Positions 1 to 8,212 of a stretch of DNA of 64,000 nt are shown one piece after another; position 1 is the stretch's first letter; each line of letters begins with the position of its first letter. The notes under the pieces are model-generated. The model made no database searches, was not told where the DNA came from, and saw nothing but the letters and a program-made list of their open reading frames with translations. Both the position numbers and the translations under genes were made by a program. Origin of the DNA: Insolitispirillum peregrinum (lineage in GTDB: Bacteria; Pseudomonadota; Alphaproteobacteria; Rhodospirillales; Rhodospirillaceae); assembly GCF_042665255.1 (NCBI RefSeq), contig NZ_JBHTCD010000020.1, one strand, 5' to 3'.

Positions 1-1
1 G

Positions 2-848
2 GTCGATGGCGTTGTTCGTTGGCGCCGCATCGATTTGCAAGCGGTCATTCGGGACCGCTTTGGTGTGGAGCTGGCCGAGCGCACGATTGGTACGATCCTG
101 CATGAACCGGGCTTCCGACGTCTGTCACCCCGGCCTTGTCATCCGAAAAAGGATGAAGAGGCTCAGGAGACTTTTAGAGCATTTTCAAGTTGACCGTCGA
201 CGGTCAACGGCTCGGAAAATGCGGCACTAAAAGGGAGGAGCGTTTTCGCTCAGTGTGAAAACGCTCTAAAAAAACTTCCCGGACCTTGTCGATGCCGCTT
301 TGCCGCAAGCCGCGAAAGGCAAGCCCCTTGAAGTCTGGTGGCAGGACGAGGCGAGAGTTGGACAACAAGGAACCCTGAGCCACGTGTGGGCTGAACGCGG
401 GTCACGCCCTCCCGCACTGCGAGACTGTCGCCATACGTGGGCCTGTATTTTTGGTGCCGTCTGCCCGGCACGGGAGACCGCCGCGGCATTGGTCCTGCCA
501 ACAGTCAATGCCGAAGCCATGATCCTGCATCTGGCCGAAATCAGCCGCCAGGTCGCTCCGGATGCCCACGCCATCCTTATTCTTGACGGCGCAGGGTGGC
601 ACAAGACCGGCGGTGCGCTGGTGGTCCCGGACAACATCACCTTGCTGTCGTTGCCACCCTACGCCCCGGAATTGAACCCGGTCGAAAACGTCTGGCAATA
701 CCTTCGCCAGAACGCCCTCAGCCACCTCGTATGGGAAAGCTACGAGGACATCGTCGATGCCTGTTGCAAGGCGTGGAACGATTTCATCGCTACACCCAGC
801 CGCATCCGGTCAATCGCATCGCGCCAGTGGGCGTCAGTCAATGGTTAA
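2..848 (+). pseudogene. IS630-family transposase, 5' truncated by window edge and interrupted
   Basis: The reading frame from base 2 encodes an IS630-type helix-turn-helix region ending near FGVELAERTIGTILHEPGF. From about 270 a different frame encodes the DDE catalytic part, with WWQDEAR, ILDGAGWH and LNPVENVW carrying the D, D and E, ending at 848. A 90-bp palindromic element (177-266) separates the halves. Removing it with one TA copy leaves an A-run and a -1 frame difference between the halves. This fits the known use of programmed -1 frameshifting in part of the IS630 family, so the parent may have been functional. The inserted copy carries stops and is very likely inactive. The start of the element lies outside the window. 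Confidence 0.8.
177..266. repeat. Small TA-flanked palindromic element (MITE-like) inside the transposase
   Basis: The 90-bp segment begins GAGCATTTTC and ends GAAAACGCTC, imperfect inverted ends, and has TA on both sides (175-176 and 267-268), the target duplication of IS630/Tc1-mariner elements. Inside is a perfect 20-bp palindrome with arms GTTGACCGTC and GACGGTCAAC, plus a second hairpin near the right end. It has no coding capacity. A shorter relative with the same GAGCATTT ends lies at 60861-60898. Confidence 0.7.
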
Positions 849-864
849 GGCCGTTGGTATAACT

Positions 865-1106
865 CAGAGCATTGTGCGAAAAGTGGGACCGGTTTTCGCA
901 ACAACAATGCGACAGAACAAAAGGTTGGATCAGCGTGCCTGCATCAGGTCACAGTACACGACAGTTTGAAAACAAGAGCGGGCTGCCGCCCGAACCTGCT
1001 CGGGGCCTGAGGCCTCAAGGCCCCAGCGAGGTGTGGAGCAGCGCTCCATGATCCTGTTTCACAACTGTCGTGTACCGTGGCGTCAGGTTTAACGCACGCT
1101 GATCTA
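865..1106 (-). repeat. Composite palindromic repeat, copy 1, split by a nested MITE
   Basis: The outer element reads GAGCATTGTGCGAAAAGTGG, then a hairpin built on CAGCGTGC / GCACGCTG, ending GATCTA. It is the reverse complement of the intact 104-bp copies at 52216-52319 and 63531-63634. Removing the 130-bp insertion at 950-1079 and one 9-bp duplication restores about 103 bp, matching the intact unit. No gene lies between 848 and 1104. Confidence 0.75.
950..1079. mobile_element. 130-bp MITE with 17-bp terminal inverted repeats
   Basis: The left end CACAGTACACGACAGTT matches the reverse complement of the right end (1063-1079) at 16 of 17 positions. It is flanked by GCATCAGGT (941-949) and GCGTCAGGT (1080-1088), a 9-bp target duplication with one mismatch. 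The interior contains GC-rich hairpins including GGAGCAGCGCTCC. Related copies lie at 39473-39652, 49612-49690 and 63437-63530. It is non-coding, so any transposase acted in trans. Confidence 0.7.
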
Positions 1107-1991
1107 GCCGCCCCCTTCCTGTGCCAGTTTCCGGCGCAGGGCGGCGATGAACACCCGGACCTTTTGCGGCACCATCTTGTTGGTCGGATAGACCGCCCAC
1201 AGGTGGATGTCTTCCGGGCGTGCTCCGCCCAGTTCCAGCGGCACCAGCCGCCCGGCGGCCAGATCATCGGCGGCGCGCCAGACCGACAAGCGGGCGATGC
1301 CGCCCCCTGCCAGACAGGTGGCATGGCAGGCTTCGATGGTGCTGGCGGAAAAGCGCGGGGTCAGACGAATGTGCCGCTCGCCGCCCCGGTCAACGAAGGT
1401 CCAGTGTGTCACCCCCAGCAACGGCAGGCACTGATGGCGGGTCAGTGCGTCGATGTCGTCCGGCACCCCATGGCGGGCCAGATAGTCCGGGCTGGCGACC
1501 ACCAGCCGGGGATTGTCGGCCAGCTTTTGCGCCACCAGCCCACTGTCGCGCAACGGCGCAATCCGGATCGCCAGATCAATGCCGCTCGCCACCAGATCCG
1601 GCAGGGTGTCGGTCAGCTCCAGCGCAATGCGCAACTGCGGATGCCCCTCCAGCAACGGCGGCACAATCGGCGCAATGAACTTCAGGCCAAAGGCAATCGA
1701 CGCCGACACCCGCAGCAAGCCCATCGCCGCCCCGTCGGACGAGCGCAGGCGCACCAGTGCCTCCTGTTCGTTGTCCACCAGCGCCTGTGCATAGGGCAGA
1801 AAGGTTTCGCCTTCCGGGGTCAGCGACAGCGAGCGGGTGGTACGGTGCAGCAGGCGCACCCCCAACTCGGCTTCCAGCGCCGCCAGCCGCCGACTGGCAA
1901 CCATCGGCGTCAGTCCCAAACGGCGGGCGGCGGCGGCCAGGCTGCCCGCACTGACTGCGGCGATGAACACCTGCACATCGTCGATATTCAT
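1104..1991 (-). CDS. LysR-family transcriptional regulator
   Basis: This 295-aa protein has the usual LysR length. Residues about 1-60 are the winged helix-turn-helix (MNIDDVQVFIAAVSAGSLAAA, RRLGLTPMVASRRLAALE) and residues about 90-290 the periplasmic-binding-like effector domain. It is divergent from the MFS transporter at 2127, with a 135-bp intergenic region that should hold the shared promoter and operator. The likely role is control of that exporter by an unknown small ligand. The specificity is not readable from sequence. The 3' end touches the repeat at 865-1106. Confidence 0.9.
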   Translation of the reverse strand: MNIDDVQVFIAAVSAGSLAAAARRLGLTPMVASRRLAALEAELGVRLLHRTTRSLSLTPEGETFLPYAQALVDNEQEALVRLRSSDGAAMGLLRVSASIAFGLKFIAPIVPPLLEGHPQLRIALELTDTLPDLVASGIDLAIRIAPLRDSGLVAQKLADNPRLVVASPDYLARHGVPDDIDALTRHQCLPLLGVTHWTFVDRGGERHIRLTPRFSASTIEACHATCLAGGGIARLSVWRAADDLAAGRLVPLELGGARPEDIHLWAVYPTNKMVPQKVRVFIAALRRKLAQEGGG

Positions 1992-2126
1992 TCTATCGCT
2001 AGCCGTTATAGAGGAGGAACAGAAAGCCAGACTACTGCCGGGAATGGAGATAATCTAGCTATAGGGCATCAGCGATGCACCAAAGGGGCGCACGGCCCCG
2101 GTGCCCGACCCGCAAAGGACCCTGCC

Positions 2127-3305
2127 ATGTCACAGCCCGCCGCGCCCACCTTGCGCAAGACCACCCTGTTTGCCATGGCTGCTGCCTGCGGTCTGGCGGT
2201 GGCCAACATCTATTACAATCAGCCTCTGCTGGGGCTGATGGAGGCCGACTTTGACCATCATCCGGCCACCGCCTTCATTCCCACCACCACCCAGCTTGGC
2301 TATGCCCTCGGCCTGCTGTTGCTGGTGCCGCTGGGGGATATCGTCGAGCGGCGCAGGTTGATCATGCTGCAATTCGCCGCACTGGCGGTGGCGCTGGCCG
2401 GGGCGGCGCTGGCTCCGTCGGCGGTGCTGCTGGCTGTTGCCTCGCTGGTCGTTGGGGCCAATGCCGCCGTGGCCCAGCAGATCGTTCCCTTTGCCGCCAC
2501 CCTCAGCAGCCCGGACAAGCGCGGCTCGGCCATCGGCACGGTGATGGCCGGTCTGCTGTCCGGCATCCTGCTCAGCCGTACTGTCTCCGGTTTTGTCGGT
2601 GAACATGGCGGCTGGCGGGTGATGTTTGCCCTCGGGATTCCGCTGGCCCTGCTGGCGGCGGCGATGATGCGGCTGACCCTGCCCAAGCATCACCCGACCT
2701 CGCCGTTGCCCTATCGGCGGGCGCTGTGGTCGCTGGGGCATCTGTGGCTGCAGTACCCGGCCCTGCGCTCTGCCACGCTGGCACAGGCGGCGCTGTTCGG
2801 AGCCTTCTCGGCCTTCTGGAGCATCCTCGCCCTGTACCTGCAAGGGCCGGAGTTCGCTCTGGGGGCCGATGTCGCCGGGCTGTTCGGGGTGATCGGTGCG
2901 GTCGGCATCTTTGCCGCCCCGCTGGCCGGGAAAATCGCTGATCGCCGTGGCCCGCATGTGGTGGTGTGGCTGGGGGCGGCGATCACCCTGCTGTCGTGGG
3001 GGGTGTTCGCCATCAAGGGCTCGCTGCTGGCGCTGGTGGCTGGCGTGGTGCTGCTGGACTTTGGCGTGCAAAGCGCGATGGTGTCGCACCAGCACATCAT
3101 CTATGCCCTCGCCCCCGAAGCCCGCAGCCGGATCAACACCGTGTTCATGACCGGCATGTTTCTGGGCGGCGCCGCCGGGTCAGCCGCCGCCGCGCTGGCG
3201 TGGGCCGCCGGGCAGTGGTCGGGGGTGTGCCTGCTGGGGGCTGCCTGCGGTGCCCTCGCCCTGCTGGTCAAGGGTCTGAGCCGCCGACCTGATGCACACG
3301 GTTGA
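2127..3305 (+). CDS. MFS transporter, DHA1-like drug/metabolite exporter
   Basis: The protein is 392 aa with about 12 hydrophobic segments, the usual MFS length. The N-terminus carries LAVANIYYNQPLL, typical of a bacterial DHA1-type MFS group that includes E. coli YgaY. PLGDIVERRRLI after the second helix is the MFS loop-2 motif variant. The ATG at 2127 is chosen because AAAGGA lies about 8 bases upstream and the first helix follows. The open frame extends far upstream, but that part is low complexity and antisense to the LysR gene. It is likely a proton-driven exporter controlled by the divergent LysR protein. The substrate is unknown. Confidence 0.85.
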   Translation: MSQPAAPTLRKTTLFAMAAACGLAVANIYYNQPLLGLMEADFDHHPATAFIPTTTQLGYALGLLLLVPLGDIVERRRLIMLQFAALAVALAGAALAPSAVLLAVASLVVGANAAVAQQIVPFAATLSSPDKRGSAIGTVMAGLLSGILLSRTVSGFVGEHGGWRVMFALGIPLALLAAAMMRLTLPKHHPTSPLPYRRALWSLGHLWLQYPALRSATLAQAALFGAFSAFWSILALYLQGPEFALGADVAGLFGVIGAVGIFAAPLAGKIADRRGPHVVVWLGAAITLLSWGVFAIKGSLLALVAGVVLLDFGVQSAMVSHQHIIYALAPEARSRINTVFMTGMFLGGAAGSAAAALAWAAGQWSGVCLLGAACGALALLVKGLSRRPDAHG

Positions 3306-3339
3306 CAGTCTGTTATCCTTTCTGTAATCCAGATGGAAC

Positions 3340-3540
3340 GTGATGGTTCCCTAATGGGCAAAGCCCAGGGGATTAAAACGGGAACACGGTGAGGACGACC
3401 CAATCGGGGCCGAAGCCGTGGCTGCCCCCGCAACTGTGAGCGGCGAGTCAGCGTCCAATGACACAAGCCACTGGAGGGTTTCTCCGGGAAGGCTGGACGC
3501 CAGACCATGACCCGCGAAGCCAGGAGACCTGCCTCACGTC
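3340..3540 (+). promoter_or_regulatory. Cobalamin (B12) riboswitch
   Basis: The aptamer elements appear in order: GATGGTTCC near 3342, CGGTGAGGACG, GCTGCCCCCGCAACTGTGA (about 3421-3439), GCCACTGG, and the B12 box GAAGCCAGGAGACCTGCC at 3516-3533. It precedes btuB and the B12 ABC transporter genes, the standard target of this class. Binding of adenosylcobalamin normally represses such operons. The aptamer ends about 310 bases before the btuB start, leaving a long leader. Confidence 0.95.
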
Positions 3541-3612
3541 GTCGCCCATCTGTCCGAGCGGGGTGCATCGGCAGTACGGAAGTTTCTTCCTGAGGTGGTG
3601 ACATCACTCTAC

Positions 3613-3649
3613 TCCCCGCCCGGAGTCTGTCTTCAGACTCTGCGCGGGG
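3613..3649 (+). promoter_or_regulatory. Leader hairpin with a Shine-Dalgarno look-alike
   Basis: CCCCGC at 3614-3619 pairs with GCGGGG near 3643-3648, and GGAGTCTG pairs with CAGACTC across a short loop. The 5' arm contains CGGAGTCTGTC (3621-3631), repeated exactly at 3837-3847 as the btuB ribosome binding site region. The 3' arm CAGACTC (3634-3640) could therefore pair with either. A second perfect 11-bp stem, GGAAGGGCCCG with CGGGCCCTTCC, is at 3759-3797. Neither has a U-tract, so they are not classical terminators. Confidence 0.5.
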
Positions 3650-3848
3650 TGTTCGTCTGCGTCCGGAACGGTCCCTTGGGGTCTGTCCGGCGATACCCTG
3701 TGCTGTGCCCTGATACGGGGCATGGCATGGAGAAAAGTGTTTAAAAATAGAGAGATGTGGAAGGGCCCGACGATCTTGGCGGACTGCGGGCCCTTCCGTG
3801 AACGGTCAGACCTGATGACCAGCCCATTCACACAGACGGAGTCTGTCG

Positions 3849-5780
3849 ATGCCCAAAATGCGTCTTTTTGCTGCCGAAGTCAAAGAGGGACCACCCGCAC
3901 GCACCGCCCCGGCCTCGCTGCTGGCGGCCCTGTTGCTGCTGTCTCCCCCCGCCCTTGCCGCCGATCCTGATAACGACGAGCAACAGGATGACCATGCCAT
4001 CGTGGTCAGCGCCAACCGGGTAGCCACCGACAGCAGCAAGATCGGCAGCGCCGTCACCGTCATCACCGCCGACGACATCGCCCGCCAGCAGGCGAACACG
4101 GTGACTGAAATCCTGCGCACCGTCCCCGGCCTGTCGATTGCCAATTACGGCACCACCGGCAGCCAGACCGATGTGCGCATCCGCGGGGCCGAAGCCTGGC
4201 ACACCAAGCTGATCATCGACGGCGTTGACATGGCTGACCCCAGTTCGACCCGCCCGTCGTTCGATTTCGGCCATTTACTGGCGTCGGACATTGAGCGCAT
4301 CGAAATCCTGCGCGGCCCGCAAAGCCTGCTGTATGGCAGCGACAGCATCGGCGGGGTGATCAGCATCACCACCCGCAAAGGCAAGGGCAAACCAAAAGTC
4401 ACCGCCAGCGCCGAAGCCGGCAGTTACCACACCTACAAGGGCAACGCCGCCCTGTCGGGCAGCGAAGGTGCGGCCAGTTATGCCATCAGCGTAACCCGCT
4501 TTCAGACCGACGGCATTTCCTCGGCTGACCAGCGCAACGGCAACAGCGAGAATGACGGCTATCAGGCCAGCTCCGCCTCGGCCCGGCTGGGCTATCAGAT
4601 CACCGATGCATGGTCGGTGGAAACGTCGCTGCGGGCGATGAACGACCGGCTGGACTATGACAGCTACAACAGCACCACCCGCCGCGCCGAAGACGACAAC
4701 AGCTGGTTCCGCAAGCGGGATCGCAGCGCCCGGCTGGCGACCACCTTTTCGCCCTTTGGGCCGGTGCTGGAAAACACCATCGCCTATTCGGTGCAGGAGT
4801 CGAAACGCGACTATCAGGATGGCGACCTGTCCGGCGGCTCGGCCTATTTCTATGACGGCGAAAGCCAGAAGCTGGACTATCAGGGCACGGCCCACCTGAA
4901 CGAGCACAACACGGTGGTGTTCGGGGCTGAAACCAAGACCGATTCCACCACCCAGGGCGGTGGTTTTTCCCTGCCCGGCCACAAGGACGTCAGCACTGCC
5001 GGTTACTTTGCCGACTATCAGGTGTCGCCGTTTGACGCGCTGTTCCTGACCGTTGGCGGTCGTCTGGACGACCACGAGACCTTTGGGACACACACAACCT
5101 ATCGCACTACCGCTGCCTATCTGGTCGAGGCCACCCAGTCACGCCTGCACAGCAGTTATGGCACAGGTTTCCGCGCGCCGTCGCTGTCGGAACTGTACCT
5201 GCCGGTCTATGGCACTCCGACCCTGCGACCGGAAGAAAGCCGTGGCTGGGATGCCGGGATCGAGCAATCGTTCCTCGACGGCAAAGGCTCGGTTGACCTG
5301 ACGTGGTTCAACAACCGCATCAAGGACATGATCACCACCCAGACGGTGGGCGGTGTCACCACCTTCACCAACCTGTCATCCACCCGCACCCAGGGTCTGG
5401 AAGCCACCGCCCGCTGGGAGCTGTCCGACGACTGGCGGCTGTCGGGCAATTACACCTTCACCGACAGCCGCAACAACAGCACCGGCCAGATTCTGGCCTA
5501 TCGCGCCAAGCATCAGGGCTCGCTTTCCGCCACCTGGCTGCCGCTGGACGGACTGGAAACCACCGCCAGCCTGCGCGCGGTCGGCAACCGCTATAGCAGC
5601 AACAATAACCGCATGCTGGGCGGCTTTGCGGTGGTCAACCTCGCCGGAGCCTATGAGCTGACCGAAGGTACCCAGCTTTATGGCCGGGTCGAGAACCTGC
5701 TCGACAAGACATACAGCGAAATCGACACCTACGGCACCTATGGCCGCGCCGCCTATGTCGGTGTGCGGACCTCGTTTTAA
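3849..5780 (+). CDS. btuB: TonB-dependent outer membrane vitamin B12 receptor (BtuB-like)
   Basis: The protein is 643 aa, close to the BtuB length. An N-terminal signal segment ends near PPALA (about residue 37). A TonB-box-like stretch HAIVVSANR follows at about 49-57, then a plug domain to about 165 with RIRGAEAWHTKLIIDGV and RIEILRGPQSLLYGSDSIGG, then a beta barrel ending in the terminal Phe of outer membrane proteins. GGAG 8 bases before the ATG supports the start. The riboswitch upstream and BtuFCD-like genes downstream make corrinoid uptake the likely function. The exact corrinoid range is not readable. Confidence 0.92.
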   Translation: MPKMRLFAAEVKEGPPARTAPASLLAALLLLSPPALAADPDNDEQQDDHAIVVSANRVATDSSKIGSAVTVITADDIARQQANTVTEILRTVPGLSIANYGTTGSQTDVRIRGAEAWHTKLIIDGVDMADPSSTRPSFDFGHLLASDIERIEILRGPQSLLYGSDSIGGVISITTRKGKGKPKVTASAEAGSYHTYKGNAALSGSEGAASYAISVTRFQTDGISSADQRNGNSENDGYQASSASARLGYQITDAWSVETSLRAMNDRLDYDSYNSTTRRAEDDNSWFRKRDRSARLATTFSPFGPVLENTIAYSVQESKRDYQDGDLSGGSAYFYDGESQKLDYQGTAHLNEHNTVVFGAETKTDSTTQGGGFSLPGHKDVSTAGYFADYQVSPFDALFLTVGGRLDDHETFGTHTTYRTTAAYLVEATQSRLHSSYGTGFRAPSLSELYLPVYGTPTLRPEESRGWDAGIEQSFLDGKGSVDLTWFNNRIKDMITTQTVGGVTTFTNLSSTRTQGLEATARWELSDDWRLSGNYTFTDSRNNSTGQILAYRAKHQGSLSATWLPLDGLETTASLRAVGNRYSSNNNRMLGGFAVVNLAGAYELTEGTQLYGRVENLLDKTYSEIDTYGTYGRAAYVGVRTSF

Positions 5781-5809
5781 CCCTCTGTCACGTCAGGGAG
5801 TCCTTGTTG

Positions 5810-6376
5810 ATGACCGCTGTCAGCATCAAGCGTGAAGAACCCGGTCTGGGGACCATCGAGTCCTTTCCGATCGCCACCGACGAACCGCTGCTGCACGGGT
5901 TGCTGCGCGAGATTTTTGCCGATCACTGGCAGGAAATCGTGTTCGGCACCCACGTTCTGGGGTCGGTGTTTGAAATCTGCGCCCCCAACGCCCCCACCCG
6001 GATCAGCCTGCACGATGGCTATCTGACGGTCGATTTTGGCCGCTGGCATTTCCATGTCTGCATCGGCGACCATCGCGGCAAGGGAGCGCCGGTTCCCCCC
6101 ACCCCGGAGGTCAACCTGCACCGCCGCACCGGGCGGGCCGAGTTTTACCGCATGCTCAACCGCGATGGTGCGGCCTATTCGTGGGGCCTGCGCCTGTACA
6201 ACGGCGGCGGGGAGCAGCAGATCACCGTCTTTTTCCCCAACCCCTTTGCCACCCCGGACAACACCCGTGCCCGCCAGCCGGACTGGTCGCGGCTGGCGAT
6301 GTGGGATGATTTCCGCCGCCGCTATCTGGGGCTGGAGCCGGAAGACTGCGACCGCGCCGCCCGGAAGCCGAAATGA
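5810..6376 (+). CDS. Conserved unknown protein of the B12 uptake operon
   Basis: This 188-aa protein has no signal peptide or membrane segment, so it is probably cytoplasmic. I cannot assign a named function. The most striking stretch is residues 79-90, WHFHVCIGDHRG, an H-x-H-x-C-x3-H pattern (His80, His82, Cys84, His88) able to bind a metal or corrinoid. Other conserved-looking parts are RRTGRAEFYR, SWGLRLYNGGGEQQ and VFFPNPF. The ATG at 5810 is preceded by AGGGAG, and the gene overlaps the next by ATGA, so it is translated with the transporter genes. A role in corrinoid handling is inferred from position only. Confidence 0.75.
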   Translation: MTAVSIKREEPGLGTIESFPIATDEPLLHGLLREIFADHWQEIVFGTHVLGSVFEICAPNAPTRISLHDGYLTVDFGRWHFHVCIGDHRGKGAPVPPTPEVNLHRRTGRAEFYRMLNRDGAAYSWGLRLYNGGGEQQITVFFPNPFATPDNTRARQPDWSRLAMWDDFRRRYLGLEPEDCDRAARKPK

Positions 6377-7221
6377 TCCTGCGCCGGGCGATGGGGATGG
6401 CGCTGGTGGGGACCATGCTGTCCCTGCCAGCGCAGGCACAGGAAGACACACGGCGCGTTGCCTCCACCGCCCTGTGTGGTGATCAACTGCTGCTGACCCT
6501 GCTGCCACCCGCCCGGATCGCCGCCCTGTCGGCGCAGGCGGTCGACCCCGGCCTGTCCGACGCGGCGGTCCGGGCGCAAGGCTTGCCGGTGTTGCCTGCC
6601 GATGCCGAAGGCTTCCTGTGGGCCGGGGCCGATATCGTCGTCGGCAGCGATCGTGGCGACAGTCAAACCTTGTCCCTGCTGCGGCGGTTGGGGGTAACGG
6701 TGGTCCGCATGCCGCCGACCAACAGCTTTGCCGACGCGATGGAGCAACTGCGCTCGGTCTCAACCGTCCTCGGTGCCGCCGAGGTCGGGCAGGCGCTGGC
6801 CAGTGACAATGAACAGCAGCTCGCTCGCCTGCTGGCCGAACGGCCAGCCGATCCGCCGCTGGCCGCCTATTACCGCCCCGATGGCGGCAGCTCGGGGCAA
6901 GGGACGTTCATGAACGAGGCGCTGACCCTCGGCGGCTACCGCAATCTGGCCGCCGAGGTCGGGCAGAGCGCCTGGGGGCGGCTGGATCTGGAAACACTGG
7001 TCCTGCATCCGCCGGCCGCCCTGATCACCGCCTATTTCGATCGCCCCGGCTGGAGCCTGCGCCACAAGTTTTCCCACCATCCGCTGTTCCGCCGTCTGGC
7101 TGCCAGCCGCCCGACCATCGCCCTGCCCGGCTCGCTGGTCGCCTGTTCAGGCTGGCCGCTGATCAAGGGGATTGCCTTTCTGGCCGCTGCCCGCCCTCCT
7201 GCTGGAGACCATCATGACTGA
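6373..7221 (+). CDS. btuF: B12 ABC transporter periplasmic binding protein (BtuF-like)
   Basis: The protein is 282 aa with a signal peptide ending about AQAQ (residues 1-22). The rest matches the class III periplasmic binding fold of BtuF/FhuD proteins: RRVASTALCGDQLLLTLLPPARIAALS, then DIVVGSDRGD, and a C-terminal lobe. It would receive corrinoid from BtuB and deliver it to the permease. It starts on an ATGA overlap with the unknown gene and overlaps btuC. A heme- or iron-siderophore-binding relative is possible on sequence alone, but riboswitch control favours B12. Confidence 0.82.
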   Translation: MILRRAMGMALVGTMLSLPAQAQEDTRRVASTALCGDQLLLTLLPPARIAALSAQAVDPGLSDAAVRAQGLPVLPADAEGFLWAGADIVVGSDRGDSQTLSLLRRLGVTVVRMPPTNSFADAMEQLRSVSTVLGAAEVGQALASDNEQQLARLLAERPADPPLAAYYRPDGGSSGQGTFMNEALTLGGYRNLAAEVGQSAWGRLDLETLVLHPPAALITAYFDRPGWSLRHKFSHHPLFRRLAASRPTIALPGSLVACSGWPLIKGIAFLAAARPPAGDHHD

Positions 7222-8212
7222 ACGACGCCTGTCCCTGCTGTTGCTGCTGGCACTGCTGGCCCTGACTGGCTGGGCGTTGACGCTGGGGACCGCCCCCCTG
7301 ACGCCCTCGATGATGGTCGCCGGGTTACTGCCGGACCTGTTCCCGCACGATGATCCCCGGCTGGCGATGGTGATGCAGGAGATCCGCCTGCCGCGCGTGC
7401 TGCTCGGGCTGGTGGTCGGGGCGGCGCTCGGGCTGGCAGGGGCGGCGTTGCAGGGATTGCTGCGCAATCCGCTGGCCGAACCGTCGATCATCGGCACCTC
7501 GTCCTGTGCCAGTCTGGGGGCGGTGCTGGCCTTTTATTACGGGCTGGCCGCTGATTTCAGTCTGGCCCTGCCGCTGGCCGGTATCAGCGGCGCGGCGCTT
7601 GGTACCCTGCTGTTGCTGGCTCTTGCCGGACCGGCGGCTTCGACCCTGACCCTGATTCTGACCGGAGTCGCCCTGTCCAGCATGGCCGGGGCGCTGACTT
7701 CGCTGGCGCTGAACCTGTCGCCGTCGCCCTATGCGGTGACGGAAATCGTCATGTGGATGATGGGCTCGCTGAAGGATCGCAGCATGGACGATGTCCTGCT
7801 CGCCAGTCCGTTTGTGCTGGCAGGCTGCCTGCTGTTGCTGCGGGCCGGACGCGGGCTGGATGCCCTGACGCTGGGCGAAGAGGCCGCCGCCAGTCTGGGC
7901 ATTGCCCTGCCGCGCCTGCGGGTCCAGGTGATCGCCGGAGCGGCGCTGGCGGTGGGGGCGGCGGTGGCAACAGCGGGATCAGTCGGCTTTGTCGGCCTGA
8001 TCATCCCCCACCTGTTGCGTCCGCTGGTCGGCCATCGCCCCTCTGCCGTCCTGCTGCCGTCGGCGCTGGGCGGCGCGGCCCTGCTGACCGCCGCCGACAT
8101 TGCGGTGCGGCTGATTCCCGCCCGTTCCGAACTGATGCTGGGGGTTGTTACCGCCATCATCGGCACGCCGTTCTTTTGCACCCTGATCCTGAAAGCCCGG
8201 AGACAGGCATGA
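7214..8212 (+). CDS. btuC: B12 ABC transporter permease (BtuC-like, FecCD family)
   Basis: The protein is 332 aa, the usual length, with about 10 hydrophobic helices. FecCD signatures include RLPRVLLGLVVGAALGLAGAALQ, NPLAEPSIIGTSS and SVGFVGLIIPHLLRPLVGHRP, the last being the loop that contacts the ATPase. The start at 7214 has GGAGA upstream and lies inside the end of btuF. It is an inner membrane component that should dimerise and pair with BtuD. The gene ends in an ATGA overlap with btuD. Confidence 0.9.
   Translation: MTERRLSLLLLLALLALTGWALTLGTAPLTPSMMVAGLLPDLFPHDDPRLAMVMQEIRLPRVLLGLVVGAALGLAGAALQGLLRNPLAEPSIIGTSSCASLGAVLAFYYGLAADFSLALPLAGISGAALGTLLLLALAGPAASTLTLILTGVALSSMAGALTSLALNLSPSPYAVTEIVMWMMGSLKDRSMDDVLLASPFVLAGCLLLLRAGRGLDALTLGEEAAASLGIALPRLRVQVIAGAALAVGAAVATAGSVGFVGLIIPHLLRPLVGHRPSAVLLPSALGGAALLTAADIAVRLIPARSELMLGVVTAIIGTPFFCTLILKARRQA

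Noticed and set aside
1077..2126. 350-codon N-terminal extension of the MFS gene
   Set aside because: It is antisense to the LysR gene and has no domain; the real start with AAAGGA is at 2127.
3759..3797. Perfect 11-bp stem as a Rho-independent terminator of the cobalamin leader
   Set aside because: No U-tract follows; kept only as a possible expression-platform stem.
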